From assembly GCA_041905795.1 (NCBI GenBank), contig JAYRKL010000020.1:1-64000 (forward strand): DNA of 64,000 nucleotides. Direction: 5' to 3'. The notes under the pieces are model-generated. The model had not been told where the DNA came from. It ran no database searches and saw nothing but the letters and a program-made list of their open reading frames with translations. The position numbers and the translations under genes are program-made. This stretch comes from SHVO01 sp041905795. GTDB taxonomy: Bacteria; Pseudomonadota; Alphaproteobacteria; Rhodospirillales; Rhodospirillaceae. Shown here piece by piece: positions 34,281 through 46,320 of the stretch (position 1 is the first letter of the stretch; the number at the start of each line of letters is the position of its first letter).

Positions 34281-35063
34281 TTACGTCCGGGTGAGAAGCT
34301 TCTGGACGTGGGCGAGCCTCGCCTCCACCACCTTCTCCATCTGCGGCGTCAGGACAAAACCGTCGTCGAGGCCCGACTTGTTCCAGGCGTCCATGGAGAG
34401 GGCAAACTTGTGCTTCTGCCGGTCGAGCGCGTTTCCCGGCGAGACAAACTGCTCGCAGGTGACGACATCGATTTTCTTGTGTTGCACCAGGCGCCGCAGG
34501 CACATGCGGTAAAGCGTGTCCTCGGTCCTGTAGGTGTTGAAGTCGGGCTCCTCGGGGAAGCCTAAGATCATATCGTGCCAGACCCGGCGCAGGCAGAAGT
34601 TGATCGGGTTGCTTTCGTCCAGCGAGTGCAGCCAATCGGGATGCATCGCCGGCATGTCCACCTTCATGCGGGTGAAGACGTAGCCCACGGAGTCGTCGGC
34701 CAACAGGGCATTCAGGCACTCCGAAACATGGTTCGGATAGAACACGTCATCGGAATCCAGGAAAAACAGGAAATTGCCGGCGCTGCGCCGCACGCCCTCG
34801 TTGCGCGAGAAGCCCGGTCCGCGATTGACGGCGTTGCGATGCAGCCGCACGGCGGGATCACGCTTACTCCAGGCGGTGACGATGTCGGGCGTCTCGTCGG
34901 GAGACAGGTCATCCACCACCACGATCTCGGCCCGGAGCGGCTTCTTCTCCACGTCGGTGTACTGGCGCAAGGACCTGACCGCACTCTCCAGAGTACGGTC
35001 GAGGGTCTTTGCGGCCTTATAGGCCGGGATGACGATGACCGCCGAGGGAATACCCCGCGGCAT
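34281..35063 (-). CDS. Family 2 glycosyltransferase
   Basis: A 260-residue GT-A fold nucleotide-sugar transferase. The opening (VIVIPAYKAAKTLDRTLESA), EIVVVDDLSPDETPDI and NRGPGFSRNEG are standard GT2 motifs, and FLDSDDVFYP carries the metal-binding DxD. No membrane segment is visible, so it is a cytoplasmic transferase; donor and acceptor are unknown. It begins 5 bp after the lpd stop and ends 4 bp before the rhomboid gene. This tight spacing at the end of a TCA operon suggests read-through expression rather than a shared pathway. Confidence 0.92.
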   Translation of the reverse strand: MPRGIPSAVIVIPAYKAAKTLDRTLESAVRSLRQYTDVEKKPLRAEIVVVDDLSPDETPDIVTAWSKRDPAVRLHRNAVNRGPGFSRNEGVRRSAGNFLFFLDSDDVFYPNHVSECLNALLADDSVGYVFTRMKVDMPAMHPDWLHSLDESNPINFCLRRVWHDMILGFPEEPDFNTYRTEDTLYRMCLRRLVQHKKIDVVTCEQFVSPGNALDRQKHKFALSMDAWNKSGLDDGFVLTPQMEKVVEARLAHVQKLLTRT

Positions 35064-35068
35064 TGGCG

Positions 35069-36487
35069 TCAGATATGCAGCGCGCGCTTGTCCGCGGCGA
35101 GGGCGGCTTCCTTCACCACTTCACCCAATTGCGGGTGCGCATGGCAGGTGCGGGCGATGTCTTCCGATGACGCACCGAACTCCATGGCCACGGCCACTTC
35201 CATGATCAGGTCGCCGGCCTCGGGGCCGACGATGTGGCAGCCGAGCACGCGGTCGGTGGCGGCGTCCGCCAAAATCTTGGCGAAGCCTTCCGTATCCCCA
35301 TTGGCACGCGCGCGGCCGTTGGCGGTGAACGGGAACTTGCCGACCTTATAGGCGATGCCGGCCTCTTTGAGCTGTTCCTCGGTCTTGCCGATGCCGGCGA
35401 CTTCCGGCCACGTGTAGACCACGCCGGCGATGACGTCATAATTCACATGACCCGGCTGGCCGGCCAGGATTTCCGCGACCGCGACGCCTTCTTCCTCGGC
35501 TTTATGGGCTAGCATCTGGCCGCCGATGACGTCGCCGATAGCGAAGATGCCCTCGACATTGGTCTGCAGATGGCTGTCCACCTCGACGAAGCCGCGCTTG
35601 GACATGGCGACGCCGATGGCCTCGAGGCCCAGGCCCTTGGTGAAGGGGCCGCGGCCCACCGCCACCAGCACCACGTCGGCGGTCAAGGATTCGGCGGCAC
35701 CGCCTTTGGCCGGCTCGATCTTCACCGCGACGCCGTCCTTGCCGGGCTTGGCCTCGGTGACCTTGTGGCCGAGCTTGAACTTCATGCCCTGCTTTTCCAG
35801 GATCCGCTGGGTCTGCTTGCGGATTTCGCCGTCCATGGGCGGCAGGATGACGTCGAGGAATTCCACCACCGTCACCTCGGCGCCGAGGCGGCGCCACACC
35901 GAGCCCATTTCCAGGCCGATGACGCCGGCGCCAATGACGATCATGCTCTTCGGCACCGTGGGCAGCTTGAGGGCGCCGGTGGAGGAGACGATGCTCTTTT
36001 CATCGATGGCGAGGCCGGGCAGCGAGGTGACGTCGGAGCCGGTGGCGATCACCACATATTTGGCGACATAGGTGGTTTCCTTGCCGGCGTCATCCTTGAC
36101 CGCGACTTCGTGGGCGCCGCGGCTGGCCTTGGCGATGCGGCCGAAGCCTTTGAGATAAGCGACCTTGTTCTTCTTGAGCAGGAATTCGATCCCGGACGTG
36201 TTCTGCTTCACCACGTCGTCCTTGCGCGCCATCATGGTGGCGAGGTCGAGTTCGACCTTGGACACCTTGATGCCGTGCGCGGCGAAGCCGTGATTGGCTT
36301 CTTCAAAGAAATGCGACGACTGCAGCAGCGCCTTGGACGGGATGCAGCCGACATTGGTGCAGGTGCCGCCCAGGGCGCCGCGGCTTTCCACGCAAGCCGC
36401 CTTGAGGCCCAACTGAGCCGCACGCAGCGCGCAGACATAGCCGCCTGGGCCGCCGCCGATGACGATGACGTCGAAATTCTCAGCCAT
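35069..36487 (-). CDS. lpd: Dihydrolipoyl dehydrogenase (E3)
   Basis: FAD flavoprotein that reoxidises the dihydrolipoyl group of 2-oxoacid dehydrogenases with NAD. The 472-residue protein has the N-terminal FAD-binding GGGPGGYVCA, the redox disulfide C43 and C48 (GGTCTNVGCIPSK), the NAD-binding GAGVIGLEMGSVW and the C-terminal HAHPQLGE with catalytic His near 451. It lies 23 bp downstream of odhB and completes the sucA-odhB-lpd operon; E3 may also serve other complexes. Confidence 0.97.
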   Translation of the reverse strand: MAENFDVIVIGGGPGGYVCALRAAQLGLKAACVESRGALGGTCTNVGCIPSKALLQSSHFFEEANHGFAAHGIKVSKVELDLATMMARKDDVVKQNTSGIEFLLKKNKVAYLKGFGRIAKASRGAHEVAVKDDAGKETTYVAKYVVIATGSDVTSLPGLAIDEKSIVSSTGALKLPTVPKSMIVIGAGVIGLEMGSVWRRLGAEVTVVEFLDVILPPMDGEIRKQTQRILEKQGMKFKLGHKVTEAKPGKDGVAVKIEPAKGGAAESLTADVVLVAVGRGPFTKGLGLEAIGVAMSKRGFVEVDSHLQTNVEGIFAIGDVIGGQMLAHKAEEEGVAVAEILAGQPGHVNYDVIAGVVYTWPEVAGIGKTEEQLKEAGIAYKVGKFPFTANGRARANGDTEGFAKILADAATDRVLGCHIVGPEAGDLIMEVAVAMEFGASSEDIARTCHAHPQLGEVVKEAALAADKRALHI

Positions 36488-36510
36488 GACGGCTCCTCTT
36501 TATGAACCGC

Positions 36511-37764
36511 TTAGACTTCGACCAGCAGGCGCGAGGGATCCTCGAGGGCTTCCTTGACCCGCACCAGGAACGTCACCGCCTCGCGGCCGTCGACGATGCG
36601 GTGATCGTAGGACAGCGCCAGGTACATGATCGGGCGCGACACGATCGCGCCATCGTCCAGCACCACCGCACGGTTCTTGATGTTGTGCATGCCCAGGATG
36701 CCCGACTGCGGCGTGTTCAGGATCGGGGTCGACAGCATCGAGCCGTAGATGCCGCCGTTGGTGATGGTGAAGGTGCCGCCGGTCATATCCTCGAGGGTGA
36801 GCTTGCCGTCGCGCGCCTTGCGGCCCAGGCCGGAGATTTCGGCTTCGATCTCGGCGAAGGACTTGTGATCGCAGTCGCGCACCACCGGCACGACCAGGCC
36901 GTTCGGCGTGCCGACCGCGACGCCGATGTCGTAGTAGTTCTTGTAGACCAGTTCGTCGCCCTGGATCTCGGCGTTGATCGCCGGCAGTTCCTTGAGCGCG
37001 GCAACGCAGGCCTTCACGAAGAACGACATGAAGCCCATCTTCACGCCGTGCTTCTTCTCGAAGCCGTCCTTGAATTTGTTGCGCAAGGCCATCACCGCCG
37101 ACATGTCGGCTTCGTTGAAGGTGGTGAGCATGGCCGCCGTGTTCTGGGCTTCCTTGAGGCGCTCGGCGATCTTCTTGCGCAGGCGCGTCATCTTCACGCG
37201 CTCTTCCGCCGGGCCGCGGTTGGGCACGCCGCGCGGGGCGGCGTCGCCGCCGCCGGCGATATAGGACAGCACATCGGCCTTGGTCAGGCGGCCATCCTTG
37301 CCGCTGGCCGGGATCTTTTTCGGGTCGAGGCCGTGGTCTTCCACCAGGTGGCGCACGGCCGGAGCCAGCGGATAGTCGGAAGCAAGGGCGGGCTTCGCGG
37401 CGGGCGCGGCTTTGGGCGTCGGGACGGGCGCGGTCTGCGGCGCCGGAGCCGCGGCGGCCTTGGCGGCGGGCGCCGCAGCGGGCGCGGCCTTGGGAGCATC
37501 GGCCTTCTTGGCGGGCGCCGCGGCGGCGCCGGCGGCGCCGATCACGCCGAGCACGGCGCCGACGGCGACTTCCGAACCTTCACCGGCCACGACTTCCGCA
37601 AGCGTGCCGGCGCTTTCCGCGCGCACCTCGACCGTGACCTTGTCGGTCTCCAGTTCCACCACCGGCTCGTCCATGGCGACGGTGTCGCCTACTTTCTTGA
37701 ACCACTTGGCGACCGTGGCTTCCGTGACCGATTCGCCCAGGGTGGGCACTTTGATTTCCGGCAT
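36511..37764 (-). CDS. odhB: 2-oxoglutarate dehydrogenase E2 (dihydrolipoyl succinyltransferase)
   Basis: Core of the 2-oxoglutarate dehydrogenase complex, moving succinyl to CoA. The 417-residue protein has a lipoyl domain with the lipoylated K42 in ELETDKVTVE, an Ala/Pro linker, a peripheral-subunit-binding domain (APAVRHLVEDHGLDPKKI, then SGKDGRLTK) and the acyltransferase domain with catalytic H388 in YDHRIVDGRE. It follows sucA by 104 bp. Also named sucB. Confidence 0.97.
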   Translation of the reverse strand: MPEIKVPTLGESVTEATVAKWFKKVGDTVAMDEPVVELETDKVTVEVRAESAGTLAEVVAGEGSEVAVGAVLGVIGAAGAAAAPAKKADAPKAAPAAAPAAKAAAAPAPQTAPVPTPKAAPAAKPALASDYPLAPAVRHLVEDHGLDPKKIPASGKDGRLTKADVLSYIAGGGDAAPRGVPNRGPAEERVKMTRLRKKIAERLKEAQNTAAMLTTFNEADMSAVMALRNKFKDGFEKKHGVKMGFMSFFVKACVAALKELPAINAEIQGDELVYKNYYDIGVAVGTPNGLVVPVVRDCDHKSFAEIEAEISGLGRKARDGKLTLEDMTGGTFTITNGGIYGSMLSTPILNTPQSGILGMHNIKNRAVVLDDGAIVSRPIMYLALSYDHRIVDGREAVTFLVRVKEALEDPSRLLVEV

Positions 37765-37868
37765 GTCGTTCCCCGAAATTTCGCGTGTGTTAATTCAATC
37801 GTATCGATGATTGGCGTGTTGATGATTGGCCGGACCGCGCGCGAGGCGCGGCCCGGCACCAAGGCTGT

Positions 37869-40805
<2,937 letters not shown>

Positions 40806-40881
40806 GGAAGAATCCTTGCCTAATGGCCCTTCCCGGTCCGCGCGAACACGGGTCCTGCAGGAAAAAGCCCCAACGGCACAG

Positions 40882-40910
40882 TCTATAGACGAATTGCCCC
40901 TACCGGACAA
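40882..40910 (-). promoter_or_regulatory. Putative sucA promoter (TTGTCC-N17-TATAGA)
   Basis: On the minus strand TTGTCC (40910-40905) and TATAGA (40887-40882) are 17 bp apart, about 75 bp upstream of the sucA GTG. It is close to the housekeeping-sigma consensus and separates sucA transcription from the TPR gene upstream. Confidence 0.6.
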
Positions 40911-41004
40911 TGACTTGGAGGGCTTATCGGCGTGCTGAAGGCAGGCAGCAGGGCTGCAAAATCAAGCCCTTGGGAGGCTATCTTGGACCCTTCCGGCGCC
41001 CGGC

Positions 41005-41580
41005 TTACGGGACAACCTTGTCCCGAATCCAGCCGTCGACCTGGGCGAGGCCGTTCCGGGCATCGGAGTCGGCGGGGTTCAGGCGCAGGATTTCCTCGTA
41101 GGTCGCCTTGGCGCGGGGAAGCTCCCCGACGGCGGCACAGGCGCCCGCCTTGCCGTGAAGGGCGGTGGTGTTGGCCGGGTCATGCGCCAGGACTTCGGCG
41201 TAGACCACCAGAGCGTCTTCCCAGGCTTGAAGCTGTTCGAGACACAGACCCAGGTCGCACAACACCGGAAAACGCGCGGGACCGGCGAGATCGGCGGCGG
41301 CGCGCAAGGCTTCCGCCGCTTCCGGCATGCGGCCTTGCATCGCCCGGATGCGCCCGAACAGATGGCGGTACTGGGCCACGTCCGGCGCCAGGTCCAGGGC
41401 CTTCTGGATATGGTCCACCGCGGCGTCGGCCAGCCCCTTCTCCATGGCCACCAGCGCCAGGAGTTTGTGGGGTTCGGGGTTGGCGGCGTCCGCCTGGGCG
41501 GCGGCGAGGTAACAGCTTTCCGCCCGGTCGAGATCACCGGCGTCGTGGTGGGTCAGCCCCTGGTCGATGAGAGAGGACAT
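41005..41580 (-). CDS. TPR repeat protein
   Basis: A 191-residue protein made almost wholly of tetratricopeptide repeats, about five units, each with the spaced G/A-Y/L-A-P pattern (for example ADAANPEPHKLLALVAMEKG and AHDPANTTALHGKAGACAAV). It has no signal peptide, so it is probably a cytoplasmic scaffold. It begins 6 bp after the stop of the PagL-like gene, which is itself coupled to sucD, so it is probably expressed with the sucCD transcript. The function is unknown. Confidence 0.88.
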   Translation of the reverse strand: MSSLIDQGLTHHDAGDLDRAESCYLAAAQADAANPEPHKLLALVAMEKGLADAAVDHIQKALDLAPDVAQYRHLFGRIRAMQGRMPEAAEALRAAADLAGPARFPVLCDLGLCLEQLQAWEDALVVYAEVLAHDPANTTALHGKAGACAAVGELPRAKATYEEILRLNPADSDARNGLAQVDGWIRDKVVP

Positions 41581-41586
41581 GCCCCT

Positions 41587-42129
41587 CTATAAGCCCGGGA
41601 AGGTGAAGGCCCAGGTGACCATCGCCGAATTGATGCCGGGATTGACCCGCCCGGTGCCGGCGTTGGAGATGTGATCGATGGCCATGCCGACCCGCGCGTT
41701 GGGCAGCACGCGGTAGGACAGGCCCAGCGCCAGATGGAACTCGAAGGTCTGGCCGAGGTCGATGCCCTTGGCCTTGCTGTAGGCGCCCATGCCGGCGGCG
41801 GGCGTGAATTCCCAGGCGTTGCCGGCGCCGAATTGGATCGGCGCCGCCAAGCCGGCGTAGGCGAAGGTCGCGCCCTTGCCGTTGGCCATGAAACCGACCA
41901 GCGGCTTCAGACCGCGGAAACCGCCGTCGCTTTGCCCGCTTTGGTCTTGGGGATCAAACAGACCATGGCCGAAGCGGTACTCGATGCGGCCTTCGACATA
42001 TTGGGTGCGGTGCCCCACCAGGTCGAACACGCCGGCGTTGAGAATCAGCGCCGCCGGATCGGCGGCGCTGCTCACGCCCGGACAGGCAAAGCCGGCGAGA
42101 ACCGCGCCAACCGCAAGGACACGCCGCAT
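41587..42129 (-). CDS. Lipid A 3-O-deacylase (PagL)-related outer-membrane protein
   Basis: A 180-residue exported protein with a signal peptide (VLAVGAVLAGFACPGVSSAA) and alternating beta-strand pattern. Near the C-terminus it has GMAIDHISNAGTGRVNPGIN, matching the PagL/acyloxyacyl-hydrolase-like active-site motif HxSNAG. PagL removes the 3-O-linked acyl chain from lipid A in the outer membrane. The start codon overlaps the sucD stop as TAATG, so it is translationally coupled to a TCA-cycle gene. The third catalytic residue (Glu) could not be assigned, so enzymatic activity is probable but not certain. Confidence 0.78.
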   Translation of the reverse strand: MRRVLAVGAVLAGFACPGVSSAADPAALILNAGVFDLVGHRTQYVEGRIEYRFGHGLFDPQDQSGQSDGGFRGLKPLVGFMANGKGATFAYAGLAAPIQFGAGNAWEFTPAAGMGAYSKAKGIDLGQTFEFHLALGLSYRVLPNARVGMAIDHISNAGTGRVNPGINSAMVTWAFTFPGL

Positions 42130-43004
42130 TACTTGCCCATGGCCTTGAGCATGGTGGAGCCCAGCGCCGACGGGCTGTCGGCGATGTGGTAACCGGCGCT
42201 CTTCATGGCTTCGAACTTCGCGGCCGCGGTGCCTTTGCCGCCGGAGACGATGGCGCCGGCGTGGCCCATGCGGCGGCCCGGAGGCGCCGTGGTGCCGGCG
42301 ACGAAGCCGACGATGGGCTTCTTCTTCTTCGCGGCCTTGTAGAACGCGGCGGCGTCTTCCTCGGCGGTGCCGCCGATCTCACCGATCATGATGATGCCCA
42401 AAGTCTCGTCGTCGGCCAGGAACAGGTCGAGGCAGTCGATGAAGTTGGTGCCGTTGACCGGGTCACCGCCGATGCCGATGCAGGTGGTCTGGCCCAGGCC
42501 CGCCGCGGTGGTCTGCGCCACCGCTTCGTAAGTCAGGGTGCCGGAGCGCGAGACGATGCCGATCTTGCCGCGCTGGTGAATGTGGCCCGGCATGATGCCG
42601 ATCTTGCACTCGCCCGGGGTGATGACGCCGGGGCAGTTGGGACCGATCAGGCGGGTCTTGGAGCCGTCCAGGGCGCGCTTCACCTTCACCATGTCCAGCA
42701 CCGGGATGCCCTCGGTGATGCAGACCGCCAGCGGGATTTCGGCGTCGATGGCTTCCAGGATGGCGTCAGCCGCGAACGGCGGCGGCACATAAATCACGGT
42801 GGCGTCGCACCCGGTGGCTTTCTTGGCGTCGGCGACGGTGTCGAACACCGGCAGGTCGAGATGCGTGGTGCCGCCTTTTCCGGGCGTAACCCCGCCGACC
42901 ATCTTGGTGCCGTAAGCGATCGCCTGTTCCGAATGGAAAGTGCCCTGGCTGCCGGTGAAGCCCTGGCAGATGACCTTGGTGTTCTTGTTGATCAGGACGG
43001 CCAT
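42129..43004 (-). CDS. sucD: Succinyl-CoA synthetase alpha subunit
   Basis: Forms succinate and ATP or GTP from succinyl-CoA, with the beta subunit. The 291-residue protein has the CoA-binding Rossmann domain (KVICQGFTGSQGTFH), the GPNCPGVITPGECKIGIMPG ligase motif and the transiently phosphorylated H248 in GRRMGHAGAIVSGG. It begins 1 bp after the sucC stop. The stop codon shares a base with the start of the PagL-like gene (TAATG). Confidence 0.98.
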   Translation of the reverse strand: MAVLINKNTKVICQGFTGSQGTFHSEQAIAYGTKMVGGVTPGKGGTTHLDLPVFDTVADAKKATGCDATVIYVPPPFAADAILEAIDAEIPLAVCITEGIPVLDMVKVKRALDGSKTRLIGPNCPGVITPGECKIGIMPGHIHQRGKIGIVSRSGTLTYEAVAQTTAAGLGQTTCIGIGGDPVNGTNFIDCLDLFLADDETLGIIMIGEIGGTAEEDAAAFYKAAKKKKPIVGFVAGTTAPPGRRMGHAGAIVSGGKGTAAAKFEAMKSAGYHIADSPSALGSTMLKAMGK

Positions 43005-43005
43005 G

Positions 43006-44202
<1,197 letters not shown>

Positions 44203-44293
44203 GTTTTTCGCTCTGCTGTCGGGCTGAACCCAGGGCTGATCTGGCGGCGGGAATGGCGCAAAATGGGCGAAAGCCCCCTTCGCGCCGGGGGTC

Positions 44294-44321
44294 TTTATAG
44301 CACCCGGAAAACCCCACGCAA
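44294..44321 (-). promoter_or_regulatory. Putative sucC promoter (TTGCGT-N16-TATAAA)
   Basis: On the minus strand TTGCGT (44321-44316) and TATAAA (44299-44294) are 16 bp apart, about 92 bp upstream of the sucC ATG. Immediately downstream, the expected leader contains a C5/G5 hairpin (about 44274-44293) that could affect expression. Confidence 0.6.
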
Positions 44322-44395
44322 CCGGCGGGTTCCGGCATTTCAGCCCCCCGGCAATGCCGATTCACCTTGGCCGATCAGCGGTCTAAACTGCGCCC

Positions 44396-45025
44396 ATGCG
44401 TGTCCTTGATCTTGCAGCCATCGCCGCCGCTCCGGCCTTCGACGACCCCTATCGGCATTTCACGGGGGACCGCGCCCTGAAGCCGGAAGCGGTTTCCGGA
44501 CTGCTGGCGGATTTCCCCGATATCAAACAGCCGGGCTTCTACCCGGTGACCGACCTCGCCGTGCATGGGGCCTTCGCCGACCTGATCGCGGATGTGAACG
44601 AACCGGACTTCAGCCGGGTCCTGGGGGAGAAACTGGGCCTGGATCTGGTCTCCAAGCCCAGGCTGGTCACCATCCGCAAATGGTCGGCCGGTGCGGACGG
44701 GCGCATCCACACCGACAGCTTGAGCAAGCTGGCCACCACCCTGATCTATCTGAACGAGCAATGGGCCGATAACGGCGGCGGGCGGCTGCGGGTGTTGCGC
44801 GGCTCCAAGGACTTCGAGGACTACACCCGGGAGGTCAACCCGGTGGTGGGCACGATCTTCGGGTTCCGCCGCGGCGAGAATTCCTGGCACGGCCACCTGC
44901 CCTTCACCGGCGAGCGCAAGGTGGTGCAGATCACCTGGCTGATCGACGACAGCAAGGTCGCCCATAAGACGCGCACCGCCAAATGGACACGCTGGCTGAA
45001 GCGCTTGAACCCCTTCTCTGCATAA
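44396..45025 (+). CDS. 2OG-Fe(II) oxygenase
   Basis: A 209-residue probable Fe(II)/2-oxoglutarate dioxygenase of the prolyl-hydroxylase-like group. The facial triad reads H105 and D107 (GRIHTDSLS) and a His in SWHGHLPF (165 or 167), with R174 as 2-oxoglutarate ligand (TGERKVVQITW). The substrate is unknown; relatives hydroxylate proteins or small molecules. It is the only plus-strand gene between mdh and sucC. After the TAA the same frame stays open for 27 further codons that repeat the C-terminal WLKRLNPF(S/A)A (see findings). Confidence 0.88.
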   Translation: MRVLDLAAIAAAPAFDDPYRHFTGDRALKPEAVSGLLADFPDIKQPGFYPVTDLAVHGAFADLIADVNEPDFSRVLGEKLGLDLVSKPRLVTIRKWSAGADGRIHTDSLSKLATTLIYLNEQWADNGGGRLRVLRGSKDFEDYTREVNPVVGTIFGFRRGENSWHGHLPFTGERKVVQITWLIDDSKVAHKTRTAKWTRWLKRLNPFSA

Positions 45026-45051
45026 ACGCGGGCCAGTTTCTTATTCGAGAC

Positions 45052-45073
45052 GGGTTTTCTGCGAAAACCCTTT
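45052..45073 (+). terminator. Hairpin after the 2OG oxygenase gene
   Basis: A perfect 8-bp stem, GGGTTTTC and GAAAACCC, with a TGC loop is followed by TTT, 26 bp after the oxygenase stop codon. The short T-run makes it a moderate terminator candidate. Confidence 0.5.
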
Positions 45074-45089
45074 GAATGGCTAAAACGAC

Positions 45090-45125
45090 TGAACCCGTTT
45101 GCAGCCTAAGCCGCAAACGGGTTCA
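45090..45125. terminator. 13-bp inverted repeat between convergent genes
   Basis: TGAACCCGTTTGC (45090-45102) and GCAAACGGGTTCA (45113-45125) pair perfectly around a 10-nt loop. The hairpin lies between the ends of the oxygenase gene (plus) and mdh (minus), so it may stop transcription from both sides, although no long T-tract follows on either strand. Confidence 0.5.
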
Positions 45126-45149
45126 AGAGTTTCGAAGCGTCGCTTTTGA

Positions 45150-46112
45150 CTAGGCGAGCGTCTTGTCGATGTTCTTGCAGGCGGTGACCAGGCCGCGCAC
45201 GGCGTTCACCGAGTTGTCGAACATCTTCTTCTCGTCGGCATTGAGCGAGATCTCGACCACGCGCTCGACGCCGCCGGCGCCGATCACCACCGGCACGCCG
45301 ACATAGAGGTCTTTCTCGCCGTACTGGCCGTTGATGTAGGCGGCGCAGGGCAGCACGCGCTTCTGGTCCTTGAGATAGGCTTCGGCCATCTGCACGCCCG
45401 AAGCGGCCGGGGCGTAGTAGGCCGAACCGGTCTTGAGCAGCGCCACGATCTCGGCGCCGCCGTCACGGGTGCGCTGCACGATCTTGTCGAGCTTCTCCTG
45501 GGTGGTCCAACCCATCTTGATCAGGTCGGGCAGCGGGATGCCGGCGACGGTGGAGTAACGCACCAAGGGCACCATGGTGTCGCCATGGCCGCCGAGCACG
45601 AAGGCGGTGATGTCCTTCACCGACACCTTGAACTCTTCCGCCAGGAAGTAGCGGAAGCGCGCGGAGTCCAGCACGCCCGCCATGCCGACCACCTTGTTGT
45701 GCGGCAGGCCGGAGAATTCGCGCAGCGCCCACACCATCGCATCCAGGGGGTTGGTGATGCAGATCACGAAAGCATTGGGAGCGTGCTGCTTGATGCCCGC
45801 GCCGACCTGCGACATGACCTTGAGATTGATGCCGATGAGGTCGTCGCGGCTCATGCCCGGCTTACGCGCCACGCCGGCGGTGACGATGATCACGTCCGCG
45901 CCCTTGATGACCGAATAGTCGGTGCCGCCGGAGTAGGCGGAGTCGGCACCTTCCACCGGGGTGGATTCGGCGATGTCCAGCGCCTTGCCCTGCGGGATAC
46001 CGTCGGCGATGTCGAACATCACGACGTCGCCCAGTTCCTTGAGGCCGATCAGATGGGCCAAGGTGCCGCCGATGTTGCCGGAGCCGATAAGAGCGATTTT
46101 GCTGCGCGCCAT
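45150..46112 (-). CDS. mdh: Malate dehydrogenase (NAD)
   Basis: Oxidises malate to oxaloacetate in the TCA cycle. The ATG at 46112, preceded by AAGAGGAC, gives 320 residues beginning MARSKIALIGSGNIGGTLAH, the LDH-like MDH type with its Rossmann glycine motif. Catalytic His lies in LGGHGDTMVPLVRY and the substrate arginines in GVARKPGMSRDD. A longer in-frame reading upstream is non-coding. mdh is separated from sucC by the oppositely oriented oxygenase gene. Confidence 0.97.
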   Translation of the reverse strand: MARSKIALIGSGNIGGTLAHLIGLKELGDVVMFDIADGIPQGKALDIAESTPVEGADSAYSGGTDYSVIKGADVIIVTAGVARKPGMSRDDLIGINLKVMSQVGAGIKQHAPNAFVICITNPLDAMVWALREFSGLPHNKVVGMAGVLDSARFRYFLAEEFKVSVKDITAFVLGGHGDTMVPLVRYSTVAGIPLPDLIKMGWTTQEKLDKIVQRTRDGGAEIVALLKTGSAYYAPAASGVQMAEAYLKDQKRVLPCAAYINGQYGEKDLYVGVPVVIGAGGVERVVEISLNADEKKMFDNSVNAVRGLVTACKNIDKTLA

Positions 46113-46190
46113 GGTGTCCTCTTTGAGCAAAAAGGGAGCTGAACGCGCGGGAACGGCGCGCCCGAAGGCCCCCGGATGAATTCCCGCGGG

Positions 46191-46219
46191 GGTGTAGCGC
46201 GAATCACCTGCCCCGGCAA
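46191..46219 (-). promoter_or_regulatory. Putative mdh promoter
   Basis: On the minus strand TTGCCG (46219-46214) is followed 15 bp later by GCTACACC (46198-46191), which resembles the alphaproteobacterial housekeeping -10. It lies about 80 bp upstream of the mdh ATG. Confidence 0.45.
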
Positions 46220-46320
46220 GCGGCAGAGCCTGCGCCAGAGCGCTTTCCCGACGCAAAAAAATGAAGCTACAGTGGGGGTTACGCCGCCCAAGACCGTCAT
46301 GGCGGACGCCGAGGTGTGAC

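Noticed and set aside
40806..40910. N-terminal extension of sucA to 40910
   Set aside because: It would cover the proposed promoter and lacks a ribosome-binding site; the GTG at 40805 has AAGGA in place.
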